Part shown: one piece after another, positions 34,018-46,400 of the stretch
How positions within the stretch are numbered: position 1 is the first letter of the stretch
How the letters are laid out: each line of letters starts with the position of its first letter
DNA from: Hypomesus transpacificus
Taxonomy: Eukaryota > Chordata > Actinopteri > Osmeriformes > Osmeridae
DNA: 64,000 nt
Reading direction: 5' to 3'
Assembly: GCF_021917145.1 (NCBI RefSeq)
Contig: NC_061062.1
Location: 7,186,902 to 7,250,901, forward strand
Position numbers and translations under genes: made by a program
Notes under the pieces: generated by a model
Database searches by the model: none
What the model was told of the DNA's origin: nothing
What the model saw: only the letters and a program-made list of their open reading frames with translations

Positions 34018-34965
34018 GGTCTTCCCTTCTACCAGGATTAAATTGTGACCATGTATCACACACTAAGCTGCAAGGCAAATACGGTTGTAGTTTGACATTA
34101 TTTCATCCATTCCAGTATGGATGACGGTGCATCTCATACAATCTTCAAATGGGAAGGGGATTGTGCTCTAAACAAGGAAAGATTTCACGCGAGTCGAGCT
34201 ATTCTTACATGCTGAAAGGTCCGGTCATCTCGAACAACAAAAAAACTTGATAAACATTTACGTGTTCCCTGTGAAACGAATGTTGAACTGTGACGCCTGT
34301 CATTATGTAATACATATAGGCTACTAATTAATTGCACTACGATTCAGTAACATACAAAAAATAATGAGTGGCGTTGGATGATGCCAGCCGGTTTCGAGCT
34401 GGACCACATAAGCCTCACCTTTAACGATGCAGTCACCTACAAAGCGGTCCTGAAAACAAGGAATGCCGAGCTGTTACGTAAATCGCTGACCCCAAAGTTG
34501 TTGATTCACAAACGCTACGGCCTGCGGGCTCGCAATCTGTTATCAAACCATCTCACTGGAGATGAAACTTGTTTTTTAAAGTGTACTTGATTCCTCTTAA
34601 TAATTATTGATCTTAAAATATTTTTTGCCTGGCCTCAGCACACGACCACGCAACTGACAAAAGGCAGTTCTGCTACGGGCCTGCAAACAATACTGGGGGC
34701 GCTACTGAGCATGATCATGGTTATCTACGGGGGGACGGGGACACTGTCGGCTGAGAGTTGATGAAATGTCCTTGAATGGACATTTTCGTGAAACATTTTA
34801 TCCAGGAACTATCCATTTTGTTTCGATATGTTGTATGTAGGTTTATATAGAGCACTTTGTGTCACCTCACCAAGACCATCCCCATTTTCACAAATGTTTG
34901 CTTTGTCATCATCATTACATTGCACAGTTATTTTTCCAGATATGACATGATAACAGATTATTAAC
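34018..34965. other. asmt upstream region
   Basis: This is the interval between the asmt start codon and the probable pgrmc2 3' end. It probably holds the asmt promoter. A 70-codon frame on plus at 34378-34590 has no recognisable similarity and no gene was accepted. Confidence 0.4.
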
Positions 34966-35394
34966 CAAATCAGTTTATTATGCATGAACAAATCCCTTCC
35001 TGTCTCTGGCGCGTGAACACACACCCAACATTTACCGTAAATACATGACATGGCGGGAATGCAGCATAGCTCACAATTGTTGCACATGCTTTAATAAAAT
35101 GATAGATATATTTACAAGATAAGCAACTGTTCTTACCAAATAGGAACCTATCCAAACCCCATCCCACCCGCAGCACTTTTAACGTTCTTTTCAAAATTCA
35201 CCCACATTTAAAAAGAACTTCAGTAAAGAAACCATGGAAAGGAAAAGCATAAACCACTGGGGCTTCTGGCCAATACAACACAGCATGGAGTTCACCAACT
35301 ACATAAATATGGCAGTAACACTGAGTACTTTGTACGCTCTATATACAGGGTTGTCATGGGGAATATGCCAGCCTGTGATTGGACTGATGAAAGC

Positions 35395-35885
35395 GTGCCT
35401 TCTAGTCTGCTAAGCCTCTTCCTAGTCTGCAAAGCCGCTTCTAGTCTGCAGACCTAGTCTGCAAAGCCGCTTCTAGTCTGCAGACCTTGTCTGGAAACCC
35501 TCTTCTAGTCTGCAGACCTTGTCTGGAAACCCTCTTCTAGTCTGCAGACCTAGTCTGGAAACCCTCTTCTAGTCTGCAGACCTAATCTGGAAACCCTCTT
35601 CTAGTCTGCAGACCTAGTCTGGAAACCTTCTTCTCGTCTGCAGACCTAGTCTGGAAACCCTCTTGTCTGCAGACCTTGTCTGGAAACCCTCTTCTAGTAT
35701 GCAGACCTAGTCTGGAAACCCTCTTCTAGTCTGCAGACCTAGTCTGGAAACCCTCTTCTAGTCTGCAGACCTTGTCTGGAAACCCTCTTCTAGTCTGCAG
35801 ACCTTGTCTGGAAACCCTCTTCTAGTCTGCAGACCTTGTCTGGAAACCCTCTTCTAGTCTGCAGACCTTGTCTGGGAAGCCTCTT
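35395..35885. repeat. 31/32-bp minisatellite downstream of pgrmc2
   Basis: About 15 copies of a unit with the core CTAGTCTGCAGACCTTGTCT and then GGAAACCCTCTT. Variation is low between most copies. Confidence 0.9.
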
Positions 35886-36204
35886 CACCAACACTTCCAT
35901 GAAACAAAATCATGAAGGGATGGTTATCCAACCTCTTGCCTCATTTTGACTGGTCAGGATTTAAGTTGTATAAAACAAACAAAATAAGGCACAATTAATA
36001 CTTTGACCATGTTGGGGGGGATCTACAGACTTGGAGCTGACTTGAGAGGCATGTAAACAGCTGATTGATTAAAACTGTCATTTGACCTTCCCTTTGTTTG
36101 CCCAATCAACTGGTCTGCAGTTATTCAAAATATATTTTTATGGCAATGACCTTTAAACCCTCCCAGCCTCCCCACTGTGCTAGCCCACACATACAATCAC
36201 ATGG

Positions 36205-36365
36205 TGACAAACAGAGATAACTAGTAGTGCATACACTACAACCAGAGATAACTAGTAGTGCATACACTACAACCAGAGATAACTAGTAGTGCACACACTA
36301 CAACCAGAGATAACTAGTAGTGCACACACTACAACCAGAGATAACTAGTAGTGCACACACTACAG
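36205..36365. repeat. 31-bp tandem repeat downstream of pgrmc2
   Basis: Five copies of a unit with the core CCAGAGATAACTAGTAGTGC followed by A(T/C)ACACTACAA. Confidence 0.88.
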
Positions 36366-36996
36366 ACACAACAGGAAAAGGTGACTCCCCTCCAGGACCT
36401 CTGGTTAGGGCACTGCACTGCCTTTCCAAGTGGGAAACATTTACATTTTATTCTTCTTTCACACACAAAAAAAGAAAAAGAATTCCAATAGGCAAACGAT
36501 TAATTGATTGATTGATAAGCTCCCAAATCGAATGCTAAAGCATTTGAGGTGAAGGGTGTGTCAGAACGAAACCAGTTCCCGATCTCACGCCTCGACCAAT
36601 GTATTCTGACTGTCAAGACCCACACGCGCCACCCATCACTGTGAAAACCATAATGGTTGCTTCACATTAATACAACTGTGACATCCCCAGAAGAAAAGAA
36701 AAAAACGGTAAAATGGTTTTGTCTTTGTTTTCCTTTTTCAATATACGTTAAGCTCAAATCCCAGACGTGTTATTGTCATTAAAATCCCCCATTAACAGTT
36801 TGTCATGATCTTTTTCTGTTGGTGGTAATCTGAAAGATGGAGGTCTACAGTAGGCACCAGGGCCTGGAGAGACAGTCTGTCCAGAACAGCTGCGGATCCT
36901 GACAGGGATAGGGTGAGGCAGGAGGGGAGGCCCGGGGAGGCCTGGGGAGGCTGTTGCAGCTGTTTGGGTCCTGGCTCTGGTAGGCAGGCGCTCAGC

Positions 36997-38733
36997 TCAG
37001 TCATGTTTCAGGTGGTCCTTGATGTCCTCCTCATCGGTGTACTCAGACGGCTCGTCCCCCGGCTTCAGCAGCCGCCCCACATAATCATACTTCTCTGCAG
37101 GAATACATTGAAATGAAGAGCAAGTTAATATCATGGTCGATTACTGAGCTATAAACTGACAATATACACGAATGAAATGAGGCACTCACCCATGAACTGC
37201 ATCTCCCACTCTCTGACACTCTCCATCTGAACTGCGTTAAGGTCAGACAGATCATCATACTCGTCCCTAAGAGCATCTTTCTCAAGGCAGAAAGTCGCCA
37301 GCCCTCTGGATGAGTCCCGGCCAGCGAAGATCCCATAAGGGCCGTCTGCAGAAACAGCCAACAACAACAAAAACTCAGCACACAGCCTCTCAAACTGAGG
37401 TCTGTTGACAGCATTATCAGTATTTTGAACTTCACAAGTGCACACTAATGCATCATCTGATGTGCATGTGAGAATACGTAGCCTTGGGAAGGTCTAGCAG
37501 CCTGACAAGGAAAGTATGAAGGCTAGGCCTTATTGTATAAGGATCAATTGCATATTTAGCCCCTACGTTTTAAATGCTTTGAATATAACTTCCTTATTTT
37601 CCAGTTTGACTGGTTGGTTGGCATACGTGACGCTAGCCACTATGCCATATGGTTCGCACTTCTAGGCACTGTAGCAAAAACACTTTACAACTACAAGTCC
37701 CCTGTACTGCTGACAGTGTACAACCCTAACGAGTCTACAACTTAACTTCACATTTCTGCTGAACGCTAGTTTCGCTAAACTGATCCTGTCATGTATATGT
37801 CAACATCGGTTCTTCCGGCAACCTAGCAGTAACATTCGCCAAACGTCAAGAAGCTAGCCAACAATTAGCTAGCTAGTAGTGTGAACAATTATATAACGTA
37901 GGCGGTACACCTAGATGACAAGGTTTCTTCCAAGAGATCAAATTAGCTAGACATCGCATTATATTGCAACTGGTTCCCTCATCTGAAGATTAAACCATAG
38001 ATGAGAACTTCGGAAATAGCTAATGTTAGCTAGCTATTAAGCAGCAAGCAGCGGATCTCGTCATAAGGATGACACACAGCTAGCACCGTTTCCAGCAAGC
38101 CACGTAGAGTAGCAGTTTTATTTCACATGGGTAAGTTAGGCTGGTAGCTCGCTGTGGTGCTAGCAAAGTAGCTAGCTAATCCAACCAGCAAACCCACTAA
38201 TACTACCATGATGCGACATGCCCATAAATTCGAAATGGATGTCATCATGATTAGCCTCATTTAGCTCGCGCTTTAGCTTCTAGCTACAGCCAGCTAGCTT
38301 TTATAGCGCCCAAATACCCGTTGTCTCCGTGTAGTTTACAGCTGCATCTACAATTGAAATGTATCCACTCTCCTACGACCGCGCCCTTACCTCGTCCATA
38401 AAACTTTTTGCCGGTGGTAACATCAAAGACTTTCATATTCACTGCCATCAAGATTCGGGGGTTCTGAAGTCCATCGTATTCACTTAGTTGTTCCAAAGTG
38501 AAATCACGTCTTCTCATCTTGGGAAGAGAAGAGGCCTCGCTTGCCTGGGCCGCGTCAGCACCGATTCGTCTACCCCATCGCCGATAAACTACATAACAGA
38601 CCGCAACTATTATAACTAAAATACTGACATTCAACAACATCGCTCCAAGACTGAGTCCTTCCGACTCATCTGTTGTCCCTTGCCCGCCACTTGTGTCAAC
38701 TGGTCCACTCGAACTGTCCCCATCGTCCGCCAT
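36997..38733 (-). CDS. pgrmc2: PGRMC2, membrane-associated progesterone receptor component 2 (cytochrome b5-like heme binder)
   Basis: ER/nuclear-envelope protein of the MAPR family; PGRMC2 is known as an intracellular heme chaperone. Exons in transcript order: 38733-38391, 37345-37190 and 37094-36997. The total is 597 bp (198 residues). The ATG at 38733 is preferred over the upstream GTG frame extension because it gives the usual acidic Ser/Gly-rich N-terminus ([10 protein letters not shown]). A single transmembrane helix follows ([19 protein letters not shown]), then the cytochrome b5-like domain ([35 protein letters not shown]) with the conserved Tyr ligand positions of the family. The end [17 protein letters not shown] and [19 protein letters not shown] matches PGRMC2, not PGRMC1. 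The neighbour larp1b supports this, as in human 4q28.2. Confidence 0.95.
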
Positions 38734-39225
38734 ACTGCACGAAAGCACCTACCCACAAGAATAAGCCCGCCTACTCTGGGCTTCTTATCAAATATGATTG
38801 GCCTGCGTCAATATATTTGTCATTCCATTTTGGGAGCAGTGTTTTTTATATAGGCTCTGCCCTGCTGACAAAAACAGGATCCGACGATTTCCAAACAATA
38901 GACCATTTGATGAGTGTACACACATCTGTTGGTGTGTTATATGTATGATGCTATATGATGGCAATCATATAGAAACTTTTTTTAACATTTTGTTTGAAGA
39001 TCAAAATGGAAATCCAATTGATTGTGAAATTACTATCAATTTTGTGCTATAACAATATACTGTTTTTGGTTATTTCCTTGCCATTCTAACAGTCACGGTC
39101 TGACAAACTTCCAGTCCACGCTATCTGGTCTTGTGCGTTACGTAAGATCTCACTACATCAGACAAACACAAGTCATTCATAAAGAGTTTGCTTATTAAAA
39201 GTAGCATTGAAGTTCATTTTGAACT
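38734..39225. promoter_or_regulatory. pgrmc2 upstream region, up to the larp1b 3' end
   Basis: About 490 bp separate the pgrmc2 start codon from the minus-strand AATAAA (39231-39226) that probably ends larp1b. The pgrmc2 promoter must lie here, and the intergenic space may be very short. No specific element was identified. Confidence 0.35.
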
Positions 39226-40422
39226 TTTATTTTAACTTAGACATTTGCAACTGTTTTAGAACAGAAATACCACTTCATATTACTGGGAAAAAAAGGTAAA
39301 AATGCATCATGGCAACAAACCACACAAACACATTTCGACAATCAATTACTTCTTTATGTCTTTTTACAGTTCATTACAATAATGTCTGGCGTTTACATGC
39401 ATATTTGCTCAAAAAAAGACAAACCAGCACTCATTCGCACACAAAAAATAATTAATAAAATCCAAATCAAAAGAAATAATTTCCACTGAATTGCATAGTA
39501 TGTACATTCACCAATAGGTGACACTTTCAGCTTCATCCTCCTGGTGGGAGGGTAAATATCAAGTTACACCGAGCGCAGCACACACATTGATATAAAGTTA
39601 AGAGCATTCAAATCAGATTTGTTGGCTTACACACAGACTTGGTTGTCCCCTTTCCTCCTGTTTAATAATCAAGCATTAAAAGCACGAAACAACTATAATG
39701 ATTAACTAGGCATGTTCAAATTAACCAGTTAAAACAATAAATTATCCTATTTCTAATAGATTTCAAGACATGAGTTTTGTATGCTCAATAAGCCATGATA
39801 AAAGCAATTCATCCAAAATATTCATCTGTTTAATTTGAGAAGGCCAATAGTCACAACACATTAAAATTCGTACATCTTAAATACTAAATATGTATCTATT
39901 CCTTGTATCTAAATAATTTGGATATTATGTCTGTAAAGGCATTTTGGTTTATTAATCCAACTTACATTATATCCAACGTATGCAAGTGGCACCTATTTCC
40001 AAAACTGACAAGTTGAAGACTGTTCTTCAAACTCACAATAGGAACATATTTGCATTCTAATGTCTTCAAATCAAGACCACGCACCAAAGCACTATCATGG
40101 CTAACTCGACTTAAACCTTAAAGTTTATCAGATGTCACTGTTACTCTTCAGATGGTGAAATATATGTATTGAAATGTAAGGCAGCCTAGAAAATGAACAC
40201 TGCAAATACAATGCAGGAATGCATTAATTGTGTAAACATTGGAGCTGTCAAGAACCATGATAACTTTTAGCCAACCATCTATGCATGTTCAACAATCAAA
40301 TGCAGATCTTCCAATAATCAAATCAAATTCCTTCTATGCAGCGTCAAAGCTTCTTGGGGCCTGCTCAGCTTTCTCCCCCCAGGCCCTGCTCTCTCATTCC
40401 ACCTGACTGCATACATACACAT
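39226..40422 (-). other. larp1b 3' untranslated region
   Basis: AT-rich non-coding sequence between the larp1b stop codon (40423-40425) and a minus-strand AATAAA at 39231-39226. No other gene was seen. Confidence 0.5.
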
Positions 40423-43400
40423 TCATTTGTGTGGAGCGAGAGTTTCCTTTTTGGTACTGCCAGCTTCTCCCTTGCGCCCCTCAGCTGGAGTGAGGGTCTT
40501 GGTTTTCTCCCTGGGAGCTCTCGGTATGCGGGGGCTACTGCCTGGTGGTGGAGCTCCCACATCACCGACAAATGAAGACTTGTTGGTGGTCTGGGTGGGT
40601 TTGGATGGAGGGTTGGAGGTCTGGGTGGGTTTGGATGTAGGGTTGGAGGTTTTGGAAGGTTTGGATGGAGGGTTGGAGGTCTGGGTGGGTTTGGATGGAG
40701 GGTTGGAGGTCTGGGAAGGTTTGGATGGAGGGTTGGAGGTCTGGGTGGGTTTGGATGGAGGGTTGTAGGTCTGGGAAGGTTTGGATGGAGGGTTGGAGGG
40801 TTTGGATGAAGGGTTGGAGGTCTGGGAGGGTTTGGATGGAGGGTTGGAGGTCTGGGAGGGTTTGGATGGAGGGTTGGAGGTCTGGGAGGGTTTGGATGGA
40901 GGGTTGGAGGTCTGGGAGGGTTTGGATGGAGGGTTGGAGGTCTGGGAGGGTTTGGATGGAGAGTTGGAGGTCTGGGAGGGTTTGGATGGAGAGTTGGAGG
41001 TCTGGGAGGGTTTGGATGGAGAGTTGGAGGTCTGGGAGGGTTTGGATGGAGAGTTGGAGGTCTGGGAGGGTTTTGATTGAAGGTTGAGAAGATGTCTTCT
41101 GCGCCTCCCTTCTTCTGCTGCCTCCTTTCTTCTTCTGACTACCTCCTCCCCCATGGGAGGCTAGAGCACACACACACACAGCCTGAGAATAAGCACATAG
41201 AGGACATTCCTAATGGAAATAAACAAAGACAAATCATAAAACTCACATCAACTCTGAAATCCTCCAGATGTTTGAATTTCCCTAGATATTCCTGAAGCTT
41301 GGGGTCAATGGGCTGGTTCTTGATCTTGGAGTACTTCAGGAAGGCCCAAAACTTCTCCAAGCCATACAGTTGGCCTACACATTAAACATACAACAGTGTT
41401 TGTAAAGCAATGTCATCGTAGCACGCAATGTGATAAATGACTGAGGGGACAACCCTGAGGGGGAGGAGATAAATCAGTAAAGTGAGCGTTTACCCTTCTC
41501 ACAGTCCCTCAGGGTCTCTTCCTGAAAGTCTTTGAACAAGTCCTGCTTGAACCTCCTCTCCAGCCCGTAGCTGTAGTACCTAAACAAACACTCCAGCCCA
41601 TACCTGGGAACACAAGCACAGCAAGTGGTGAAGGGGCAATTCACTCCAATATCATGTTTATCTATATTGCTTGATGCATTCATCTTAGCTATAGCAGTTT
41701 TTCAGTCATCAACAAAAATGGGGAAAGAAAGTAGATGTATGGATGGAAATGACATTTCTCCTCATCACCAGTGCTTTTTAATCTAACTGATCCATAACTA
41801 TGTAAACCGGTTGTTTGGCTCTGGGGCAGGGCGTAGAGTGGTTGTGCTCCACAGGCACACCCTCGGACTTGGCACATCTTCCTTCCCAAACTGGTGTGCT
41901 GCTGTTCAACCTACATACTGTGTTTAGACAGGAATGTTTGCTTGGCACGTGCTTCTACGAGCCTCTGGCAAAAACACAACTATGTTCTTGGACTGGGAGT
42001 CACCCACCCGGAACCTTTCAACAGCCAGACACTTCACCATGAACAAGCTTCAGTACAAAACACTCAACTAAACCACTGAAACACCACTGGCAGCTTCAGA
42101 TTCTCCCACTACCTGTAATTTTCCTTTGCGTCTTCAACAGCAAACAGTTTGAAGTCTTCATACATCTTCCTGTTGAAGTTGTCTCGCAGGAAGAACGACC
42201 AGAAGCGGAACAAGGTGTTCATCTCCTGGGACTGGCCCACACCTAACCGCTTTCTCTCTAGAGAAAACCAGAGACAGAACACTCGCTACAAGCACACTAC
42301 TGGCAGCCCTCCTCATCTGAGCAGTCTGTTTCATAGAGAGAGGGATGTGTCCAGTAGGAGAGAGAGGGAAGTGTCCAGTAGGAGTGAGAGAGAGGGATGT
42401 GTCCAGTAGGAGAGAGAGAGGTGTCCAGTAGGAGAGAGAGAGAGAGATGTGTCCAGTAGGAGAGAGAGAGGGATGTGTCCAGTAGGAGAGAGAGAGGGAT
42501 GTGTCCAGTAGGAGAGAGAGAGAGATGTGTCCAGTAGGAGAGAGAGAGAGAGAGATGTGTCCAGTAGGAGAGAGAGAGGGATGTGTCCAGTAGGAGAGAG
42601 AGAGAGAGATGTGTCCAGTAGGAGAGAGAGAGAGATGTGTCCAGTAGGAGAGAGAGAGAGAGAGATGTGTCCAGTAGGAGAGAGAGAGGGATGTGTCCAG
42701 TAGAAGAGAGAGGGATGTGTCCAGTAGAAGAGAGAGGGATGTGTCTATTAGTAGAGAGAGAGAGAGGGATGTGTCGGTGGGGTGTGGTACCGTTCAGGCA
42801 GCGCCGGCGGTACTTGTGGTAGCCCTGCTGGGTGAAGCCGCTGGACTTGAGCAGCTCATGGGAGGGGTGCCAGAACTTGGGCAGAGACTGGGGGGTGCAG
42901 CCATAGTTCCCAGCCAGGGGGGCACCCTCGGAGGGGGAGGAGCTGCTGTGGGGAAAAACATGGCATGGTGAGTAACCACAACAACGACCGCGGACAGCCA
43001 CGTGTGACTGTTCCCACTGTAGGAGGTGGTGGTGTTAGTAGTGGGGGTGTCAGTATGGTGACAAGGACCTGATGGAGGATGTACGAGGCCTGTGCTCCCG
43101 GGAGTCCATCACCCAGCCCACATGGCTCTCCTGGGGGGGGTTGGAGCTGTGCCTGGTCTTCTTCTTCCTGGGGGTCTGAGACAGCAACACTCGTGTTGCA
43201 TCACCACAACTCACTCGACCAAATATTCAAACCAGCTAATACATGTAATAAACACTTTCATTCAAAGCTACATACTTTCCAAACGGTGCATATAGAAAGT
43301 CGAACAGATCATCAAGGATCAGAAGAGCATCGTTCTAACCGTTTTTGAAGGTTAGGGTCTAGGAACGGTCTGTATTTTTGGACATGCAACAAATAAGAAA

Positions 43401-46400
43401 AAACCAAGCAACATCCTTCAGAGGAGGGGCAGAGCCCCGGCCTCTCGAGGCCCCTCACCTGAACATCCACCTCTCCGCTCTCCTTGATGACCGGGTAGAA
43501 GCGGGGGGTCTTGTTGGGGTCCTGGCGCCCAGGGGTGCGGGGGGTCCGGGGGGTGCTGGGCTGGTGGGCGCTGGGGGAGCCTGCTGGCACCGTGGTGGGC
43601 AGAGAGTGGGCAACGCTCTCGGGCTCCTCCAGTGTCTCCTCTGGAAGCGATAGGAGATAGCGGTCAACAGGACTGCATGCAAAGGCGTCCCTGTGCAGTG
43701 CCAGTCAAGTCCAGACAGAGGAATATTTTAAAAGGTTCATCTGTACCTCTACTTGGTATGACTGGACTGGGTATGAGAAGGGCTGTTGTGGACCACCATG
43801 ACAACGCAGTGTGACACTACACTAACCTGCAGGCGGAGGAGGAGGCGGGACTTCCTGGTTCGGGTCAACAGGGAGTTTTGGGGTGAGAGTGTCAAACTCA
43901 TCTTTACTAATAACGTTCAACTTCTTGAAGGTCTCCACTTCCTGCTGAGAGAAGCACATCAAGTCCAGAGCATGAACCCTGAGGAGCAATATCACACTGT
44001 CCATCACAAAGTATCCTAACAGCTTGCCAGACTGTGACACTACGTTTGACTCATTTAGCAGACACTTTCATCCAAAGGGAAAATCAAATAAAGGTTTACA
44101 TGTATTGTCAGTTGGGTTGTAGATAGTTAAGATCTGGTCTCTGGAACCAGGGGCGTCGTGAGAGGGAGTGGTGAGATGCAGACATGTGCTGAGCAGATGG
44201 GAAGTTCTGCATGCGTTATCCGGACAGAACTTTGAACTTTTACCAACGTCGGAAAAAGAAGAAAGGAACAGGTGACCTTGGTGTCAGCTGGTGGGTTCTC
44301 ACCTACCTGGTAGGGTTAGGATAGGCAGTAATCTGAAGAGCTGGCCTTGCTGCGGCTCTGCTGACTACATACTATGTACACTGATGTAGCGTTCCATACT
44401 ATCACATACGAAAGCCTACTTTCATTCAAGAAGAACCACACCAAACATATCTGACCATGCGTTTCTCTGTTTTAATGTCTTGGTTTATGAGCTGAGAAAA
44501 GACCGTGGAGGTGTCTGCTGCTGTTCAACAGGTGGCCCTCTCCTCTCTCTCTCTCTCTCTCTCTCTGACCCTGTCCTTCTCTCCTCTCTTCTACTGGCTC
44601 TCCCCCTGTTTCATAAACACACACAAGGAAGCCTGAAAACCAAGCTCTGTGCACGAGTGTGTGGTGCGTGTGAGTGCGTGTGTTCGCATGTGTAGTGAGT
44701 GCGAGCTTGCATGTCCCATGTTCCGCTTGGACATAGTTGGTGATAAATTGTGGTCTATTTTGGGAAGATGTCCATTTCAAGAAGTGTGGGCCACTGCCTG
44801 ACAGTCTAGGTGTCTGAGAAGGACAGTCTACGTGTTTGGACCCAGCTGAGGAGGAGCTGGCTTCCTATTGGCTACCTGCTGCTCAAATTCAGAATGTTTC
44901 ACGGACGGAAAAATACAACCCTCTGCCCTTTTTTGAAAATGTTAAATGCAGTCAAATGCAGCCCACCACGGTCAGCAAACATGCGCTGCAGTAAGGTCAT
45001 AGGAGAGCTTACCTTGGAGGCGGAGCTCTCTGCAGGCTCCTCCCCCGTCCACAGATCCTGCTCGTAGTAGTACAGCCCATCGTTGATGGCCTTGGCCAGG
45101 TCGGCCGTGATCCTGGCCCGGGACTCGTGGCTGCCCGTGCGGTCCCCGCCAGGGTGCTTGCGCAGTTGGGGAGGGGTCTGCGTCACGATGAGGATCTTGT
45201 TGACGTCGTTGTCGTCCAGCTCGTAGTCAGAGTCCTCGTCCGACCAGTCGGTGAAGGTGTTCTTCCGCGGCGCCAGCTGCTCCATCTCCTCGTCAAACAG
45301 GAAGTCAAGCTCCTCCTGGTCGGCCTGCTGGGGGCCCCTGCTGCTGTCCGGGGGAGACCCGCTACGCTTCTGCAAGGACAGAACCACCGTTACTCATCTG
45401 GCCCCACGCAGAGCTTGTCGTGACACAGACTTCCTAACTCAGGCAATAATGAGGAGTACTACCGCTGGAAGCAACAGTTTGAACATGAAAACCGGAGCAC
45501 GTGTGGGTTAGTTTTAGAAGAGAGGCAGATGGACAAGGTAAACGAGAGGGGGAGAGGATGTGATGGGGGAGGGAGGCAGGAGGGGGAGGGTACTCAACTG
45601 AGACTGGAGCAGTGAAGCAGGAGCTAGCAGACTCCACATCCTGAACGTGACGCCGATGACCAGGGGTGAGGAGAAGTGAAAGGAAAGAACAGATAGGAGG
45701 GCAGACGAAGAACAAAAAATCAGACGCGGTGACTGAGGTGGTGAGGTAGGTGTTGAGGACTAGGGGAGGTGACGAGTGGATTTTCCAGTAAGAAAGCAGT
45801 GGCATAGCACACACTGAACATTGAGCTCTTCTAAATACCTCCCCATCCAGCAGAAGTCGAACACACTTTCCACAACGAAAACAATGTTGACAAATGTGCC
45901 GCCCCCACAACCCCATCTGGCCCCCCAATGAACATGTTCTGGCTGAGCTGTAGGAGGCTCTCCTGCAGGGGGGGGGGAGGTCACCTTGATCCTGCCTGAG
46001 CTGTTGCGGTGCCGCTTCTCCACCTGGATCCAGGCCTCGGGGTCTGGCTGGCTGGCTTTGGGAGACACCCCTGCGCCTTGGCTGGCTGGCTGACCGGCAG
46101 GCTGGCTGATGCCCTCTGTGACGGGGGAGGTTCCTGGGGAAGGACCTAGAGGCAGAACCATCCCACGGTCAGAACACGAGGGAGGAGTATAGCTCCGTGA
46201 TAGACCGTGTCACTGCAGATCAAGAGGTTCGAGGTGAGAATCCCACCGCGTGCCGCTGAGGATGGAACCGTCTGCTAAATGCAGGGTTGTTGTTATTGTT
46301 CCTGTATTAGAAGATGTACTCCCCCAAACCTCCCCAGGGTTATGGAGTGTGGGCAGGGATGAGCAGGACTCACCAGTATTGAGAGGGATGAAGACTTTTC

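Larger units (their letters stand above)
34966..36996 (-). other. Probable pgrmc2 3' untranslated region
   Basis: A long non-coding stretch lies downstream of the pgrmc2 stop codon, with a minus-strand AATAAA at 34979-34974. It contains two minisatellites (35395-35885 and 36205-36365). Vertebrate PGRMC2 mRNAs have long 3' UTRs, which fits, but the end is inferred from the hexamer only. Confidence 0.45.

Noticed and set aside
34378-34590. 70-codon plus-strand frame upstream of asmt
   Set aside because: No recognisable similarity, no splice partners and no promoter evidence.
36997-38733. PGRMC1 as the identity of the heme-binding gene
   Set aside because: The membrane segment (MLLNV) and the C-terminal [13 protein letters not shown] and GRLLKPG sequences are PGRMC2-type, and the neighbour is larp1b.
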